Positions 1 to 7,650 are shown, numbered from the stretch's first letter. The stretch is 15,758 nt of DNA from Desulfobacteraceae bacterium (GCA_003354055.1 PIVQ01000094.1:1-15758), one strand, 5' to 3'. A program made the numbers and translations. Notes: a model not told the origin generated them from the sequence alone.

Positions 1-87
1 GATCAGGGCGGCCTCGCCCAGGACCTTGGAAGCCAGAAGATTGCCCTGTCCGCCGACAGCTACGATTATAAGTCTGGTTGTTTCCAT
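1..87 (-). CDS. iorB: Indolepyruvate:ferredoxin oxidoreductase beta subunit, 5' end only
   Basis: Only the first 29 codons are in the window; the gene continues past the left edge. The visible N-terminus reads METTRLIIVAVGGQGNLLAS, with the GVGGQG-type glycine motif and following LLAS typical of the gamma-domain beta subunit of 2-oxoacid:acceptor oxidoreductases. It would pair with IorA to oxidise aryl pyruvates, such as indolepyruvate from tryptophan transamination, to aryl-acetyl-CoA while reducing ferredoxin in the cytoplasm. The ATG is preceded by AAGGA about nine bases upstream, and the gene starts 20 bp after the iorA stop, so the two are co-transcribed. The assignment rests on the motif and on the iorA neighbour. 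Confidence 0.85.
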   Translation of the reverse strand, partial: METTRLIIVAVGGQGNLLASKVLGEAALI

Positions 88-107
88 ATTATAATTTCCT
101 TCGCTAT

Positions 108-1958
108 TTATTTTTTCAAAGGCCTGATGGCATTGTCAGGACAAATCTGGGCGCAGAGCGCACAGCCCACACAGGTATCGGCATCAATTTTCACTCTGCC
201 CTCTTCAATAAAAAAGGAGGGGCAGGCAATGCCGTTGATACATTCCTTATGGTCCGTACATTTACTGGTCACCTCAAAGGGTCTGGCCTTTTTCAGCTTA
301 ATACTCCTGGCAAACAGGATACAGGGTTCCTTGGAAATGACGACAGATACCCCTTTGAATTCAAGGGCCTCTTTGATGATATCAATGCTCTTTTTCACCT
401 TAAAGGGTTTGATGACGGAGATATGCTCCACGCCAAGGGCACGAACCAGCTCTTCAATATTCACCCTGCCGTAACCGGAAAGGCCGAGACGCTCCATATC
501 CACGCCCGGATGGGGCTGGTGGCCGGTCATGGCCGTGATATCGTTTTCCAGAATCATCAGAGTAAAATTATGCTTATTGAATACCGCATTGATAAGGCCT
601 GTGATACCTGAATGAAAAAAGGTGGAATCTCCGATAAAGGAAATCACTTTCTGATCCGTGGCCTGGCCGAATCCGCAGGCGGTGCTGACGGAAGATCCCA
701 TACAGATAACAAAGTCGCCGGTGCTTAAAGGCGGCATGAACCCCAGGGTAGAACAGCCGATATCGTTGGGGCAGATGATGTCCATGCCCTTGGCAGCTTT
801 CTGAACCGCATAAAAAGTGGCCCTGTGGGAACAACCGGAACAAAGGTTTGGCGGCCGGTTGGCAATTTCCGGGACATCAGTGACATCCAGTTTGGGGGCC
901 GGCGTATAATCGAGGCCGAAACAGGCAGCCATTTTTTCCCTGACCATGGCCGGGTCGTACTCGGACAACCTGGAAAACAGATCGGCAGATTTGCCCCGGA
1001 TGGGGATGACAATACCCTCTTCCTGGGCAAAGGATTTGACCGCCTCTTCCATGAACGGTTCTCCTTCCTCAATGATCAGGACCTTTTCGCAATTCTTGAG
1101 GAAATCCTTGATCAAGGCCGCCGGCATGGGATTGGTAAATCCCAGTCTCAGAATCCGGGTTCTATCTTCGATCCCTAAGTCTTTAACCGCATCTTCCGCA
1201 TAGTGGAAGCTGACACCATTTGTGATGATGCCTAAAGGACCATTACCCTGGACAAAGTTGAGTCCGGAGGTTTCAGCCACAGCCTGAGCCTTGTCCAGTT
1301 TCTCGAGAAGTTTAACGTGCAACCCTCTTGACACGACAGGCACGGTAACGCAACGCATGGGATCTCTTTCAAATCTTCCCTTGGTTATCCGTTCCTTCAT
1401 TTCCCCGAAGGTTACAAAGGCATTTGAGTGGTTGATCCGGGTGGTGGTACGAAGCAATACAGGCTGCTTCAAGGTTTCTGACAGTTCAAAGGCCTCTTTT
1501 ATCATATCCTTGGCTTCAGCCACTGAAGAGGGTTCCATCATGGGCAGTCCGCCGAACTTGGCATAGTAGCGGTTGTCCTGCTCATTCTGGCTGGAAAACA
1601 TGGCCGGGTCATCAGCCGTAAGAATGACCATACCTGCGGTAACCCCGACATAGGACAGGGTCATTAAAGGATCAGCCGCCACGTTCAATCCCACATGCTT
1701 CATCATGCAAAAGGTCCGTAATCCTGAGTTGGCTGCGGCAGCGGCAACTTCCAGGGCAACCTTTTCATTGGTGCTGTATTCAAAATAGAGATCCGATTCC
1801 TGGGACATCTGGAACAGATTCAGGGATATTTCAGATGAGGGGGTTCCGGGGTAGGTGGTGGCAAAGGCCACACCAGCTTCAATGGCACCCCGTGCAATGG
1901 CTTCGTTGCCCAGAAGCATGATTTTCTCGCCCGGGCTGTCCTTTAACAGTTTATGCAT
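108..1958 (-). CDS. iorA: Indolepyruvate:ferredoxin oxidoreductase alpha subunit
   Basis: This 616-residue protein is the TPP-containing subunit that converts indolepyruvate and other aryl pyruvates plus CoA to aryl-acetyl-CoA, CO2 and reduced ferredoxin. An N-terminal pyrimidine-binding domain carries TTYPGTPSSE (about 35-44). The TPP-binding domain has GDSTFFHSG near 443-451 followed by NAVFN. A ferredoxin-like domain ends the protein, with CVGCALC...CP at 596-607. The first cluster motif is C567-x2-H570-x2-C573 then C579-P, with His where a second Cys is usual. I place the start at the ATG at 1958: AAGGAG sits five bases upstream of it, whereas the in-frame GTG at 1964 overlaps that ribosome-binding site. 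iorB follows after 20 bp. The family call is firm; the exact aryl-pyruvate preference is inferred. Confidence 0.93.
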   Translation of the reverse strand: MHKLLKDSPGEKIMLLGNEAIARGAIEAGVAFATTYPGTPSSEISLNLFQMSQESDLYFEYSTNEKVALEVAAAAANSGLRTFCMMKHVGLNVAADPLMTLSYVGVTAGMVILTADDPAMFSSQNEQDNRYYAKFGGLPMMEPSSVAEAKDMIKEAFELSETLKQPVLLRTTTRINHSNAFVTFGEMKERITKGRFERDPMRCVTVPVVSRGLHVKLLEKLDKAQAVAETSGLNFVQGNGPLGIITNGVSFHYAEDAVKDLGIEDRTRILRLGFTNPMPAALIKDFLKNCEKVLIIEEGEPFMEEAVKSFAQEEGIVIPIRGKSADLFSRLSEYDPAMVREKMAACFGLDYTPAPKLDVTDVPEIANRPPNLCSGCSHRATFYAVQKAAKGMDIICPNDIGCSTLGFMPPLSTGDFVICMGSSVSTACGFGQATDQKVISFIGDSTFFHSGITGLINAVFNKHNFTLMILENDITAMTGHQPHPGVDMERLGLSGYGRVNIEELVRALGVEHISVIKPFKVKKSIDIIKEALEFKGVSVVISKEPCILFARSIKLKKARPFEVTSKCTDHKECINGIACPSFFIEEGRVKIDADTCVGCALCAQICPDNAIRPLKK

Positions 1959-2046
1959 GCGCACTCCTTTTGGGTTTACTGCATTTTGTCATGACACGGC
2001 AGTTTTGTTATTTGCATGGCCTTTCGGCAACTTCACTATTTAATCA

Positions 2047-2062
2047 GCTTGATCCCTCAAGC
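2047..2062 (-). other. Perfect 6-bp hairpin in the 2123-gene/iorA gap
   Basis: GCTTGA and TCAAGC pair perfectly around a four-base loop. It lies between the small His-rich gene and iorA, just downstream on the minus strand of the three tandem hairpin units. No T-run follows, so it is not a clear intrinsic terminator. I found no convincing promoter for iorA in the same gap, so iorA may be read from upstream with these structures modulating the transcript; that is inference. Confidence 0.35.
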
Positions 2063-2079
2063 GACCTGGCGCTTTCAGG

Positions 2080-2127
2080 CAGCCTGTTCTTTAGGCGGCC
2101 TGTTCTTTAGGCGGCCTGTTCTTTAGG
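2080..2127 (-). repeat. Three tandem 16-bp hairpin-forming repeats
   Basis: The unit CGGCCTGTTCTTTAGG (plus strand) occurs three times head to tail at 2080-2095, 2096-2111 and 2112-2127; the first copy differs by one base (CAGCC). Each unit contains GCCT and AGGC separated by seven bases, and the arms can be extended past one G-G mismatch into neighbouring units. The array overlaps the stop codon of the small His-rich gene (2123-2125) and fills the start of the gap before iorA. The arrangement suggests slippage-prone 3'-UTR structure or an attenuator between the two genes; no function can be read directly. Confidence 0.75.
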
Positions 2128-2425
2128 CGTATAATTTCTCAGCATGGGCAAGGGATGAGGCATAGCCCTTGAACCCATCGGTCTCCTCACAGGAGTTGAT
2201 GGTACTTGCGGCAAAAAAACCTTCAACCATGGTTTTGTCTCCGAGGCGGATCAATCCCATGAACAGAACCGGAACAATACCGATGCCGGCCTTTCCTGTT
2301 TCCACACTGAAATCCAGGGGCGCCTCTGTCTGATACACGGCAAAAAGATTGTTCTGAACCGGCATGAGCTGCACGATTTCAGGGTGGTCGTGATGATGGT
2401 GATGATCATGACTATGGTTACACAT
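2123..2425 (-). CDS. Small protein with His-rich N-terminus, function unknown
   Basis: This 100-residue protein is not one I recognise. Its first 14 residues, MCNHSHDHHHHHDH, hold eight histidines, two aspartates and one cysteine, a likely transition-metal-binding tail. The rest is a compact domain without obvious membrane segments, including a hydrophobic stretch near 46-59 and a single later Cys in NSCEE (about 79). AAGGA lies just before the ATG. It begins 21 bp after the phosphoesterase stop and is probably the third gene of the hslO-phosphoesterase operon. His-rich tails are known in metal chaperones and storage proteins of nickel, zinc and cobalt systems, so metal binding is reasonable, but no transporter or metalloenzyme maturation gene is adjacent. 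The 3' end runs into three tandem 16-bp repeats. Confidence 0.75.
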   Translation of the reverse strand: MCNHSHDHHHHHDHPEIVQLMPVQNNLFAVYQTEAPLDFSVETGKAGIGIVPVLFMGLIRLGDKTMVEGFFAASTINSCEETDGFKGYASSLAHAEKLYA

Positions 2426-2446
2426 TATCCTTGGCCTTTCTTTTCT

Positions 2447-3202
2447 TTAGGGTTTGGACTGACACCAGAAGTTGCCCGGCTTCAGCAAATCAGCATACAA
2501 CTTAGGTATGCCGGCTGCCTTCATCAGCCGTATGGTTCTTAAGGTATCATAGGGAACAGCCCTTGATTCAACAACACGCTTGCCTGAATCCCAGACCACA
2601 TATGTAGCTTCATTGTGGCTGTCTCGTGGCTGTCCAACGCTACCGGCATTTATAATATATTTACATGCTTTTGCAAGAGAAACTCTTGTTTTCCAGAATT
2701 TTTTACGGACGACCCCCTCTGAACCCGACTCATACACCGCAAGATCATGGGTATGCCCCACAAAGGAAACCTGCTCAGGATTGGCATCCAGTATATGGCC
2801 CAGGCGGGTAAGGGATTGTTTGGATACGTATTGGGAAATCACATCCGGCGGCACACCGTGGACAAATCTGCCGTTGTTGCAAAGTAAGAAGGTGGCAAAC
2901 CCTGATATCATCTTCATTGACTTCATGGAGAGCAGGGCTTTGTTTATTTTCAACGCCTTTGCCGCCTTCGGGTTAAATCCGCGACACACGCCGGTGCTTA
3001 ACAGGGCCTGTTCATGATTGCCCATCACCGATGTGATATTGCCCTGATCCAGCGTCCGGATAACTGCCTCGGGTTCAGGGCCGTACCCGATATTATCCCC
3101 CAGAGAAATAATCCGATCTACCCCCAGAGCCTTGATATCAGCCAACACAGCCTCAAGGCCTGCCATATTACTGTGGATATCTGAGAGAACGGCAATACGC
3201 AT
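2447..3202 (-). CDS. Calcineurin-like metallophosphoesterase
   Basis: A 251-residue cytoplasmic phosphoesterase of the YfcE/MJ0936-like family, which uses two divalent metals to hydrolyse phosphomonoesters or phosphodiesters. The metal-ligand motifs appear in order: DIHSN at 8-12, GDNIGYGP at 35-42, GNHE at 61-64, VHGVPPD around 114-120 and GHTHD at 149-153, followed by NAGSVGQPRD (185-194) typical of this family. The start codon lies one base past the hslO stop, so translation is probably coupled, and the His-rich gene follows after 21 bp. The substrate cannot be told from sequence. The C-terminal ~40 residues extend past the core fold and show no motif. Confidence 0.9.
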   Translation of the reverse strand: MRIAVLSDIHSNMAGLEAVLADIKALGVDRIISLGDNIGYGPEPEAVIRTLDQGNITSVMGNHEQALLSTGVCRGFNPKAAKALKINKALLSMKSMKMISGFATFLLCNNGRFVHGVPPDVISQYVSKQSLTRLGHILDANPEQVSFVGHTHDLAVYESGSEGVVRKKFWKTRVSLAKACKYIINAGSVGQPRDSHNEATYVVWDSGKRVVESRAVPYDTLRTIRLMKAAGIPKLYADLLKPGNFWCQSKP

Positions 3203-3203
3203 T

Positions 3204-4124
3204 TTACAAAATGGATCCTATTTCAGCTTCAGTAAACCTATACGCAGAGTTACAATGGTGACATTTTATTTCCAGAGGGAAAGGCCCGTTTTCACGGATA
3301 TCGGACCGGTCCTCAGGAGACAGTCCTTTAAGGTATCCTTCCATACGTTCCCGTGTACACCGGCAGAAAAATTCCACTCTGGAGTTGTCCAAAAATCTGG
3401 GATTCAGGTCTGCAAAAGACTGATCAATGACAGACTCCGGAGCTACTCCCCCGGCAAAAGATTCACCTAATGAATCAATACCCTGGATCAGTTTTTCAGC
3501 CTCAGCCACCTTTTCAGGCGCCACACCTGGAAGGGCCTGGAGAAAAATCCCGCCAGCCCCTTTAACATTTTCGTTTTCATCAAAGAAAATGCTGAGTTTG
3601 AAACCCGTAGGAATCTGCTCGGATTTTAAAAAATACTCCGCCAGATCCTCGGCAATGCTGCCGTGTGCCAAAGCGATCTGCCCGGCATAGGGCATATTTG
3701 CATCTTCCAGGTATTTGGTCACAGACAAAAAACCGGCCCCGTAAAGGGTGGACAACCGTTTAATCTGTTTGCCATCCTCAATCTGAATGGGATTTGCCTT
3801 TAAAAATCCACGGACCTCACCAAATACATTGGCTTCCACATCAAATCCCTGAATCGGGCCTGAGCACTGGACATTCATACTGGCCCGATCCTTGCCCTTG
3901 AGTCCGGAACAGATCAGCGCAGACGCAATATAGGCCTGACCGAGTATAAGAGTTTCCAAAGGTCCTAATTCATGGTTGGCACGCATTTCATTCACCATAC
4001 GGGTGGAATGCACAACAGCCCCTTTAATCTGATCGTCCGCCATCATGAACCGGTAGAGCCGGTCTTTGGCAGCGGCTTTGAACTGGGCTTTTATATCGTG
4101 GTTAAAAATATCTTTTTTGATCAT
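3204..4124 (-). CDS. hslO: Hsp33 redox-regulated chaperone
   Basis: A 306-residue homologue of Hsp33, the cytoplasmic holdase that is inactive while zinc-bound and becomes active when oxidative stress forms disulfides. The four zinc-binding cysteines are present as CRC at 254-256 and CHHC at 288-291, separated by 31 residues, which fits the CxC-x27-32-CxxC family rule. The N-terminal domain has the expected GPLETLILGQAYIASAL-like helix and YGAGFLSVTKYL region. The protein is slightly longer than the E. coli one (about 292). The ATG at 4124 has no strong ribosome-binding site, only an A-rich leader. It is first in a three-gene operon and has a good promoter about 60 bp upstream. In an anaerobe the likely role is surviving oxygen or hypochlorite exposure. 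Confidence 0.95.
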   Translation of the reverse strand: MIKKDIFNHDIKAQFKAAAKDRLYRFMMADDQIKGAVVHSTRMVNEMRANHELGPLETLILGQAYIASALICSGLKGKDRASMNVQCSGPIQGFDVEANVFGEVRGFLKANPIQIEDGKQIKRLSTLYGAGFLSVTKYLEDANMPYAGQIALAHGSIAEDLAEYFLKSEQIPTGFKLSIFFDENENVKGAGGIFLQALPGVAPEKVAEAEKLIQGIDSLGESFAGGVAPESVIDQSFADLNPRFLDNSRVEFFCRCTRERMEGYLKGLSPEDRSDIRENGPFPLEIKCHHCNSAYRFTEAEIGSIL

Positions 4125-4183
4125 TTTATTTTACTTTATTTTCATTTTTTAAAACAATATCGGGTTCTATTCAGGTATAGGAT

Positions 4184-4211
4184 ATTATAATAGCTTCTGG
4201 ACAAATGTAAA
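4184..4211 (-). promoter_or_regulatory. Sigma-70-like promoter of the hslO operon
   Basis: On the minus strand TTTACA (4206-4211) and TATAAT (4184-4189) are separated by 16 bp. This gives a perfect -10 and a 5/6 match at -35. Transcription would begin near 4177, leaving a 5' UTR of about 50 bases before hslO. No CIRCE element or other known heat-shock operator is visible. Confidence 0.7.
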
Positions 4212-4232
4212 CATCTGCAAGCAGCAATCGCC

Positions 4233-4279
4233 ATATTAGGGACCCGTGGTGACACGGATTTAAATAATCGTCCTAATAT
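4233..4279. other. Composite stem-loop between comM and hslO
   Basis: An outer inverted repeat, ATATTAGGGAC (4233-4243) with GTCCTAATAT (4270-4279), pairs over ten bases with one bulged G. Inside is a second perfect hairpin, CCGTG-GTGA-CACGG (4244-4257), whose loop on the plus strand is a GNRA-type tetraloop. It sits 27 bp past the comM stop and 22 bp upstream of the hslO -35 box. No T-run follows on the minus strand, so it is not a standard intrinsic terminator for comM. It could be an operator, a processed RNA structure or a factor-assisted terminator. Confidence 0.5.
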
Positions 4280-4305
4280 TTTGCGCCGGATACAAACGCA
4301 AGTCT

Positions 4306-5847
4306 TTACCCCAGCGCCTGATCTTCACGGTCAAGGGTCTTGTATTGGACCGCCTCCAGAATATGAGACCTGCGTACCTGCTCTTCCCCTTCCAGGTCTG
4401 CAATAGTTCTGGCAACCTTTAATATGCTGGTATAGGCCCTGGCTGACAGTTTCAGGGTTTCCATAGCCAGCTCAAGGGTTTTCCCGGCATCATTGTCCAG
4501 AATACAATAGGCCTTGATCAAATCGGGGCCCATCTCTGCGTTGGAAAGGCAGGAAACGTTTTCATACCGGTTCTGCTGAACCATTCTTGCGGAACTCACC
4601 CTGGCCCGAATCTGTTCAGAACTTTCTTCTACGGCATCGCCTGAAAGATCTTCATATTTGACCTGGGGCACTTCTACCTGAATATCCATCCGATCCATGA
4701 GGGGGCCGGATATTTTTGACCGGTACTGCCGAATCCTTGCCAGGGTACAGGTGCATTCTCTTGCCGGATTATTCAGATTGCCGCAGGGACAGGGGTTCAT
4801 GGCTCCCACCAGCATAAACCGACACGGATAGGTGGCTTTGCTCCCGGCCCGCGCCAGGGTAATTTGTCCCTCTTCCAGGGGCTGGCGGAGCACTTCCAGT
4901 ACATTCCGTTTAAATTCCGGAAGTTCATCTAAAAACAGCACACCGTGATGGGCCAGACTGATCTCTCCGGGCATGGGTCGGGGACCGCCGCCCACAAGAC
5001 CTGCATCTGAAATGGAGTGATGGGGAGACCTAAATGGTCTCTTACCCAGGATGTGGTTGGAATCAAGGGTTTTACCCACAATGGAGTACAGCCGGGCAAT
5101 ATCCATGGCTTCTTCAAAGTTAGGCTGCGGCAGAATGCCGGGCAATCTTTTGGCCATCATACTTTTTCCGCTGCCGGGAGGGCCGTTCATCAGGATATGA
5201 TGAAATCCTGCGGCAGCTATTTCCAGGGCTCTCTTTACATGGGGCTGGCCCCGGACCTGGGAAAAATCCAGATCATCTAAAGCCGTGGTCTTGGATTTAA
5301 GGAATTCCGGGTCTATTATTCTGGGAGAGATGTCCGCATTCCCGGAAAAAAAATCAACCGCCTGGGAGAGGTGCCCCAGGGCCAGGACATCAATGTCCGG
5401 AACCAGTGCTGCCTCATCCCCGTTTTCTTCGGGCAGAATAATTCCCTTGCAGCCGGCGTCCCTTGCGGCAAGGGCAAAGGGCAATGCAGCCTTGACCGGT
5501 TTGAGTTTTCCGTCCAGAGAGAGTTCGCCTGCAACCAGCCAGGGTGAGGCGGCATCCTGAGGGAAAAGCCCTGAAGCACAGAGAATTCCTAAAGCCACAG
5601 GGAGATCCAGGCCGGTCCCCTCTTTTTTAATATCTGCAGGGGCCAGGTTCACCACCACACGATCCATGGGAAATGTATACCCGGCATTCTGGATGGCAGA
5701 TCTCACCCGCTCCTTGCTTTCACGCACCGCTGTCTCCGGCAAACCCACAATGTTAAATACGGGCAGGCCAAAGGAAATATCCACCTCCACGTCCAGGACA
5801 ATGGCATCAATTCCCTGAGCCGCACAAGAATACATTTTTGAAATCAT
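4306..5847 (-). CDS. comM: YifB/ComM-family AAA+ ATPase (Mg-chelatase-like)
   Basis: A 513-residue, full-length member of the ComM/YifB family. ComM is a hexameric helicase that promotes branch migration during integration of incoming DNA in naturally transformable bacteria, although the family also occurs in species not known to transform. The N-terminal ChlI-like domain (about 1-180) shows FNIVGLPETAVRESKERV and NLAPADIKKEGTGLDLPVAL. The AAA+ core has Walker A GPPGSGKS at 222-229 and Walker B VLFLDE at 303-308. A cysteine pair set, NPCPCG (351-356) and CTC (365-367), forms the family's probable zinc knuckle, and the C-terminal lid helices close the protein. GGTGG lies before the ATG at 5847. 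It is monocistronic and divergent from lpxC. Confidence 0.93.
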   Translation of the reverse strand: MISKMYSCAAQGIDAIVLDVEVDISFGLPVFNIVGLPETAVRESKERVRSAIQNAGYTFPMDRVVVNLAPADIKKEGTGLDLPVALGILCASGLFPQDAASPWLVAGELSLDGKLKPVKAALPFALAARDAGCKGIILPEENGDEAALVPDIDVLALGHLSQAVDFFSGNADISPRIIDPEFLKSKTTALDDLDFSQVRGQPHVKRALEIAAAGFHHILMNGPPGSGKSMMAKRLPGILPQPNFEEAMDIARLYSIVGKTLDSNHILGKRPFRSPHHSISDAGLVGGGPRPMPGEISLAHHGVLFLDELPEFKRNVLEVLRQPLEEGQITLARAGSKATYPCRFMLVGAMNPCPCGNLNNPARECTCTLARIRQYRSKISGPLMDRMDIQVEVPQVKYEDLSGDAVEESSEQIRARVSSARMVQQNRYENVSCLSNAEMGPDLIKAYCILDNDAGKTLELAMETLKLSARAYTSILKVARTIADLEGEEQVRRSHILEAVQYKTLDREDQALG

Positions 5848-5879
5848 GTTCCACCTATGGGGTAATTTATCTTTAACGA

Positions 5880-5908
5880 AATTTAATTGACCTGCTATTG
5901 AGCATCAA
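5880..5908 (-). promoter_or_regulatory. Candidate comM promoter
   Basis: On the minus strand TTGATG (5903-5908) and TAAATT (5880-5885) are spaced by 17 bp, each matching the sigma-70 consensus at four of six positions. The start point would be near 5873, about 25 bases before the comM ATG. The surrounding comM/lpxC divergent gap (5848-6138) is strongly AT-rich, so chance matches are easy and the call is tentative. Confidence 0.35.
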
Positions 5909-6064
5909 ATTGATATATACAGCAATTGCCGAAACATTCTTTTTCAATATCGAAAACAATAACTTGAATAATTCCGATGCCATCCTAAAAAAAGTTAATG
6001 GCAAATGCTGTTTAGTTTTTTCTACCAGAAAACCGTTATGAACCAAAGATTTTTCTCATTTGTT

Positions 6065-6093
6065 TTGCTTTGTATATAAAAATCAGATATATA
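6065..6093 (+). promoter_or_regulatory. Candidate promoter of the lpxC-ntrYX operon
   Basis: TTGCTT (6065-6070) and TATATA (6088-6093) are spaced by 17 bp in the AT-rich divergent gap. Transcription would begin near 6100, giving a leader of about 39 bases that is U-rich next to the lpxC ATG and has no Shine-Dalgarno sequence. Base composition makes false positives likely. Confidence 0.4.
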
Positions 6094-6138
6094 TAGCTCA
6101 TTTTTTGAATACTCCTTTGTGAAACACAATTTTTTTAT

Positions 6139-7008
6139 ATGAATAAATTTTATTATCAACGAACCATAGCAAGAAATGTGGCCCTTTCCGGAACAGGGGT
6201 GCACTCCGGTAAAAAGACCAACCTCACCATCCGCCCGGCCCGGGAAAACCACGGTATCAAATTCAGGCGAGTGGACCTTCCCGGCACCCAGGATATTGGG
6301 GCTCTGTTTAAAATGGTAGTCGACACCAGCCTGGCAACGGTACTGGGGACCAACGGCGCCATTGTTTCCACAATTGAACATCTCATGGCCAGTTTTGCAG
6401 GGCTTGGCATTGACAATGCCCTGGTGGAAATGGATGACTATGAAATGCCCATCATGGACGGTTCTGCCGTGGAATTTGCCAGTGCCCTTACGGCAGCCGG
6501 TGTGGAGGAACAAGCTCTGCCCAAGCATTTTATCATTGTAAGAAAACCCATTGAAGTCAAGGACGGAGATAAATTTGTCAGGGTTCTGCCTGAACCCTGT
6601 TTCAAAATTTCATGTTCCATTGATTTTGCCCACCCCCTGATCGGTGTTCAAAAGCTGACCTATGACCGGGCTAAAAACAATTTTCAACAGGAAATCAGCC
6701 GCGCAAGGACGTTTGGCTTTATAAAAGACCTTGAGCTTTTAAAAAAATTCGGCCTGGGAAAAGGCGGAAGCCTTGACAATGCCATTGTTATCGATAATGA
6801 TAAAATTCTGAATGAGGGGGGATTAAGGTATCCTGATGAGTTTGTCCGGCACAAACTTCTGGACAGTCTGGGTGACTTCTCCCTTCTGGGCATGCCCATC
6901 CAGGGTCATATAATCACCCATAAATCCGGGCACACCCTGAACCATTTGTTTATTAAAAGATTTCTTGATGAAAAAGATGCCTGGGAAACCGGACCGGCAA
7001 AAATCTAA
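6139..7008 (+). CDS. lpxC: UDP-3-O-acyl-N-acetylglucosamine deacetylase
   Basis: LpxC performs the committed, zinc-dependent deacetylation step of lipid A synthesis in the cytoplasm. The 289-residue protein aligns along its whole length with the family (E. coli 305). Catalytic and zinc residues fall almost exactly at the E. coli positions: E80-H81 in STIEHLMA, H238 and D242 in VRHKLLDSLGD, and H265 in SGHTLNH. The family strings GTGVHSGK, PIMDGSA and SRARTFGF are also present. The C-terminal tail is short (ends TGPAKI), so the E. coli degradation tag read by FtsH is not obviously conserved. The ATG has no ribosome-binding site, only TTTTTTTAT before it, but no better in-frame start fits the conserved N-terminus. 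It is first in a long plus-strand operon. Confidence 0.96.
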   Translation: MNKFYYQRTIARNVALSGTGVHSGKKTNLTIRPARENHGIKFRRVDLPGTQDIGALFKMVVDTSLATVLGTNGAIVSTIEHLMASFAGLGIDNALVEMDDYEMPIMDGSAVEFASALTAAGVEEQALPKHFIIVRKPIEVKDGDKFVRVLPEPCFKISCSIDFAHPLIGVQKLTYDRAKNNFQQEISRARTFGFIKDLELLKKFGLGKGGSLDNAIVIDNDKILNEGGLRYPDEFVRHKLLDSLGDFSLLGMPIQGHIITHKSGHTLNHLFIKRFLDEKDAWETGPAKI

Positions 7009-7024
7009 GCTGAAACTGGGGACA

Positions 7025-7609
7025 ATGAAACCAAAGGGTGCTTTTAAAACATACTACGCAATTCTTATTCTCATCATCTTTTTTAATCTGCTGGTGCCGA
7101 CCCATATTTTTGCAGACACAAACGCTGTATTAGCCAATATCAAACTGGCCAACACCCGGGATGATCTGCTCACCTATTTTGAGGTGAAAAATGCATTCAA
7201 GGAGAAAACCGCTCAGGCGGTTAAGAACGGAATTCCGACAACCTTTTCCTTTTATGTATCCCTGTACAAAACCACCAGCAACCTCTTTGATAAAAAAATT
7301 GCCGACATCCAGATCAAGTCCACGGTAAAGTATAATTCGTTAACTAAAGAGTATACGATCTCCCGGCCCTGGAAGGAAGAAAAACCTGCCATGACCAAAT
7401 CCTTTGAAGAGGCGCAGGCATGGATGGCAGAAGTGGATAACCTAGAAGTAATCCCTCTGGACCAACTGGTAAAAGGAGATAAATACCAAATCCGGATCAA
7501 AGCGGAATTGGAAAAGGTTACCCTGCCCCTCTCCCTTCACTACATCTTCTTTTTTGTCTCTTTTTGGAATTTTGAAACAGACTGGTATGTGATTAATTTC
7601 ACCTATTAA
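7025..7609 (+). CDS. DUF4390 exported protein
   Basis: A 194-residue protein that matches, in order and context, the DUF4390 family found next to NtrY-like kinases in Proteobacteria and relatives; its function is unknown. A hydrophobic segment (about 8-27, YYAILILIIFFNLLVPTHIF) ending in FADTN looks like a signal peptide or N-terminal anchor, so the body is probably periplasmic. The rest is beta-rich with KNAFKEKTAQAVKNGIPTTF and a C-terminal SLHYIFFFVSFWNFETDWY segment. I chose the ATG at 7025, which has GGGGAC just upstream. A start at 6965 or 6977 inside lpxC would add a charged tail of up to 20 residues. It is 41 bp before the kinase, and a role as its envelope partner is inferred from position only. 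Confidence 0.8.
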   Translation: MKPKGAFKTYYAILILIIFFNLLVPTHIFADTNAVLANIKLANTRDDLLTYFEVKNAFKEKTAQAVKNGIPTTFSFYVSLYKTTSNLFDKKIADIQIKSTVKYNSLTKEYTISRPWKEEKPAMTKSFEEAQAWMAEVDNLEVIPLDQLVKGDKYQIRIKAELEKVTLPLSLHYIFFFVSFWNFETDWYVINFTY

Positions 7610-7650
7610 CGTATAACGACTTAGTTTAACTACCCCAAAAGTCTCACACC

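Noticed and set aside
108..611. Long plus-strand open frames antisense to iorA
   Set aside because: They mirror the codon structure of a clearly conserved gene and have no recognisable domain.
1959..1964. GTG start two codons upstream for iorA
   Set aside because: The GTG overlaps the AAGGAG ribosome-binding site; the ATG at 1958 has correct spacing.
2080..2127. Tandem units as a CRISPR array
   Set aside because: The units are contiguous and only 16 bp, with no spacers and no cas genes.
6403..6420. GG-N10-GC pattern resembling a sigma-54 promoter (TGGCATTGACAATGC)
   Set aside because: It lies within conserved lpxC coding sequence with no gene start downstream.
6022..6528. Minus-strand open frame of 168 codons over the lpxC 5' end
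   Set aside because: It is antisense to the catalytic part of lpxC and has no family resemblance; it includes AT-rich intergenic DNA by chance.
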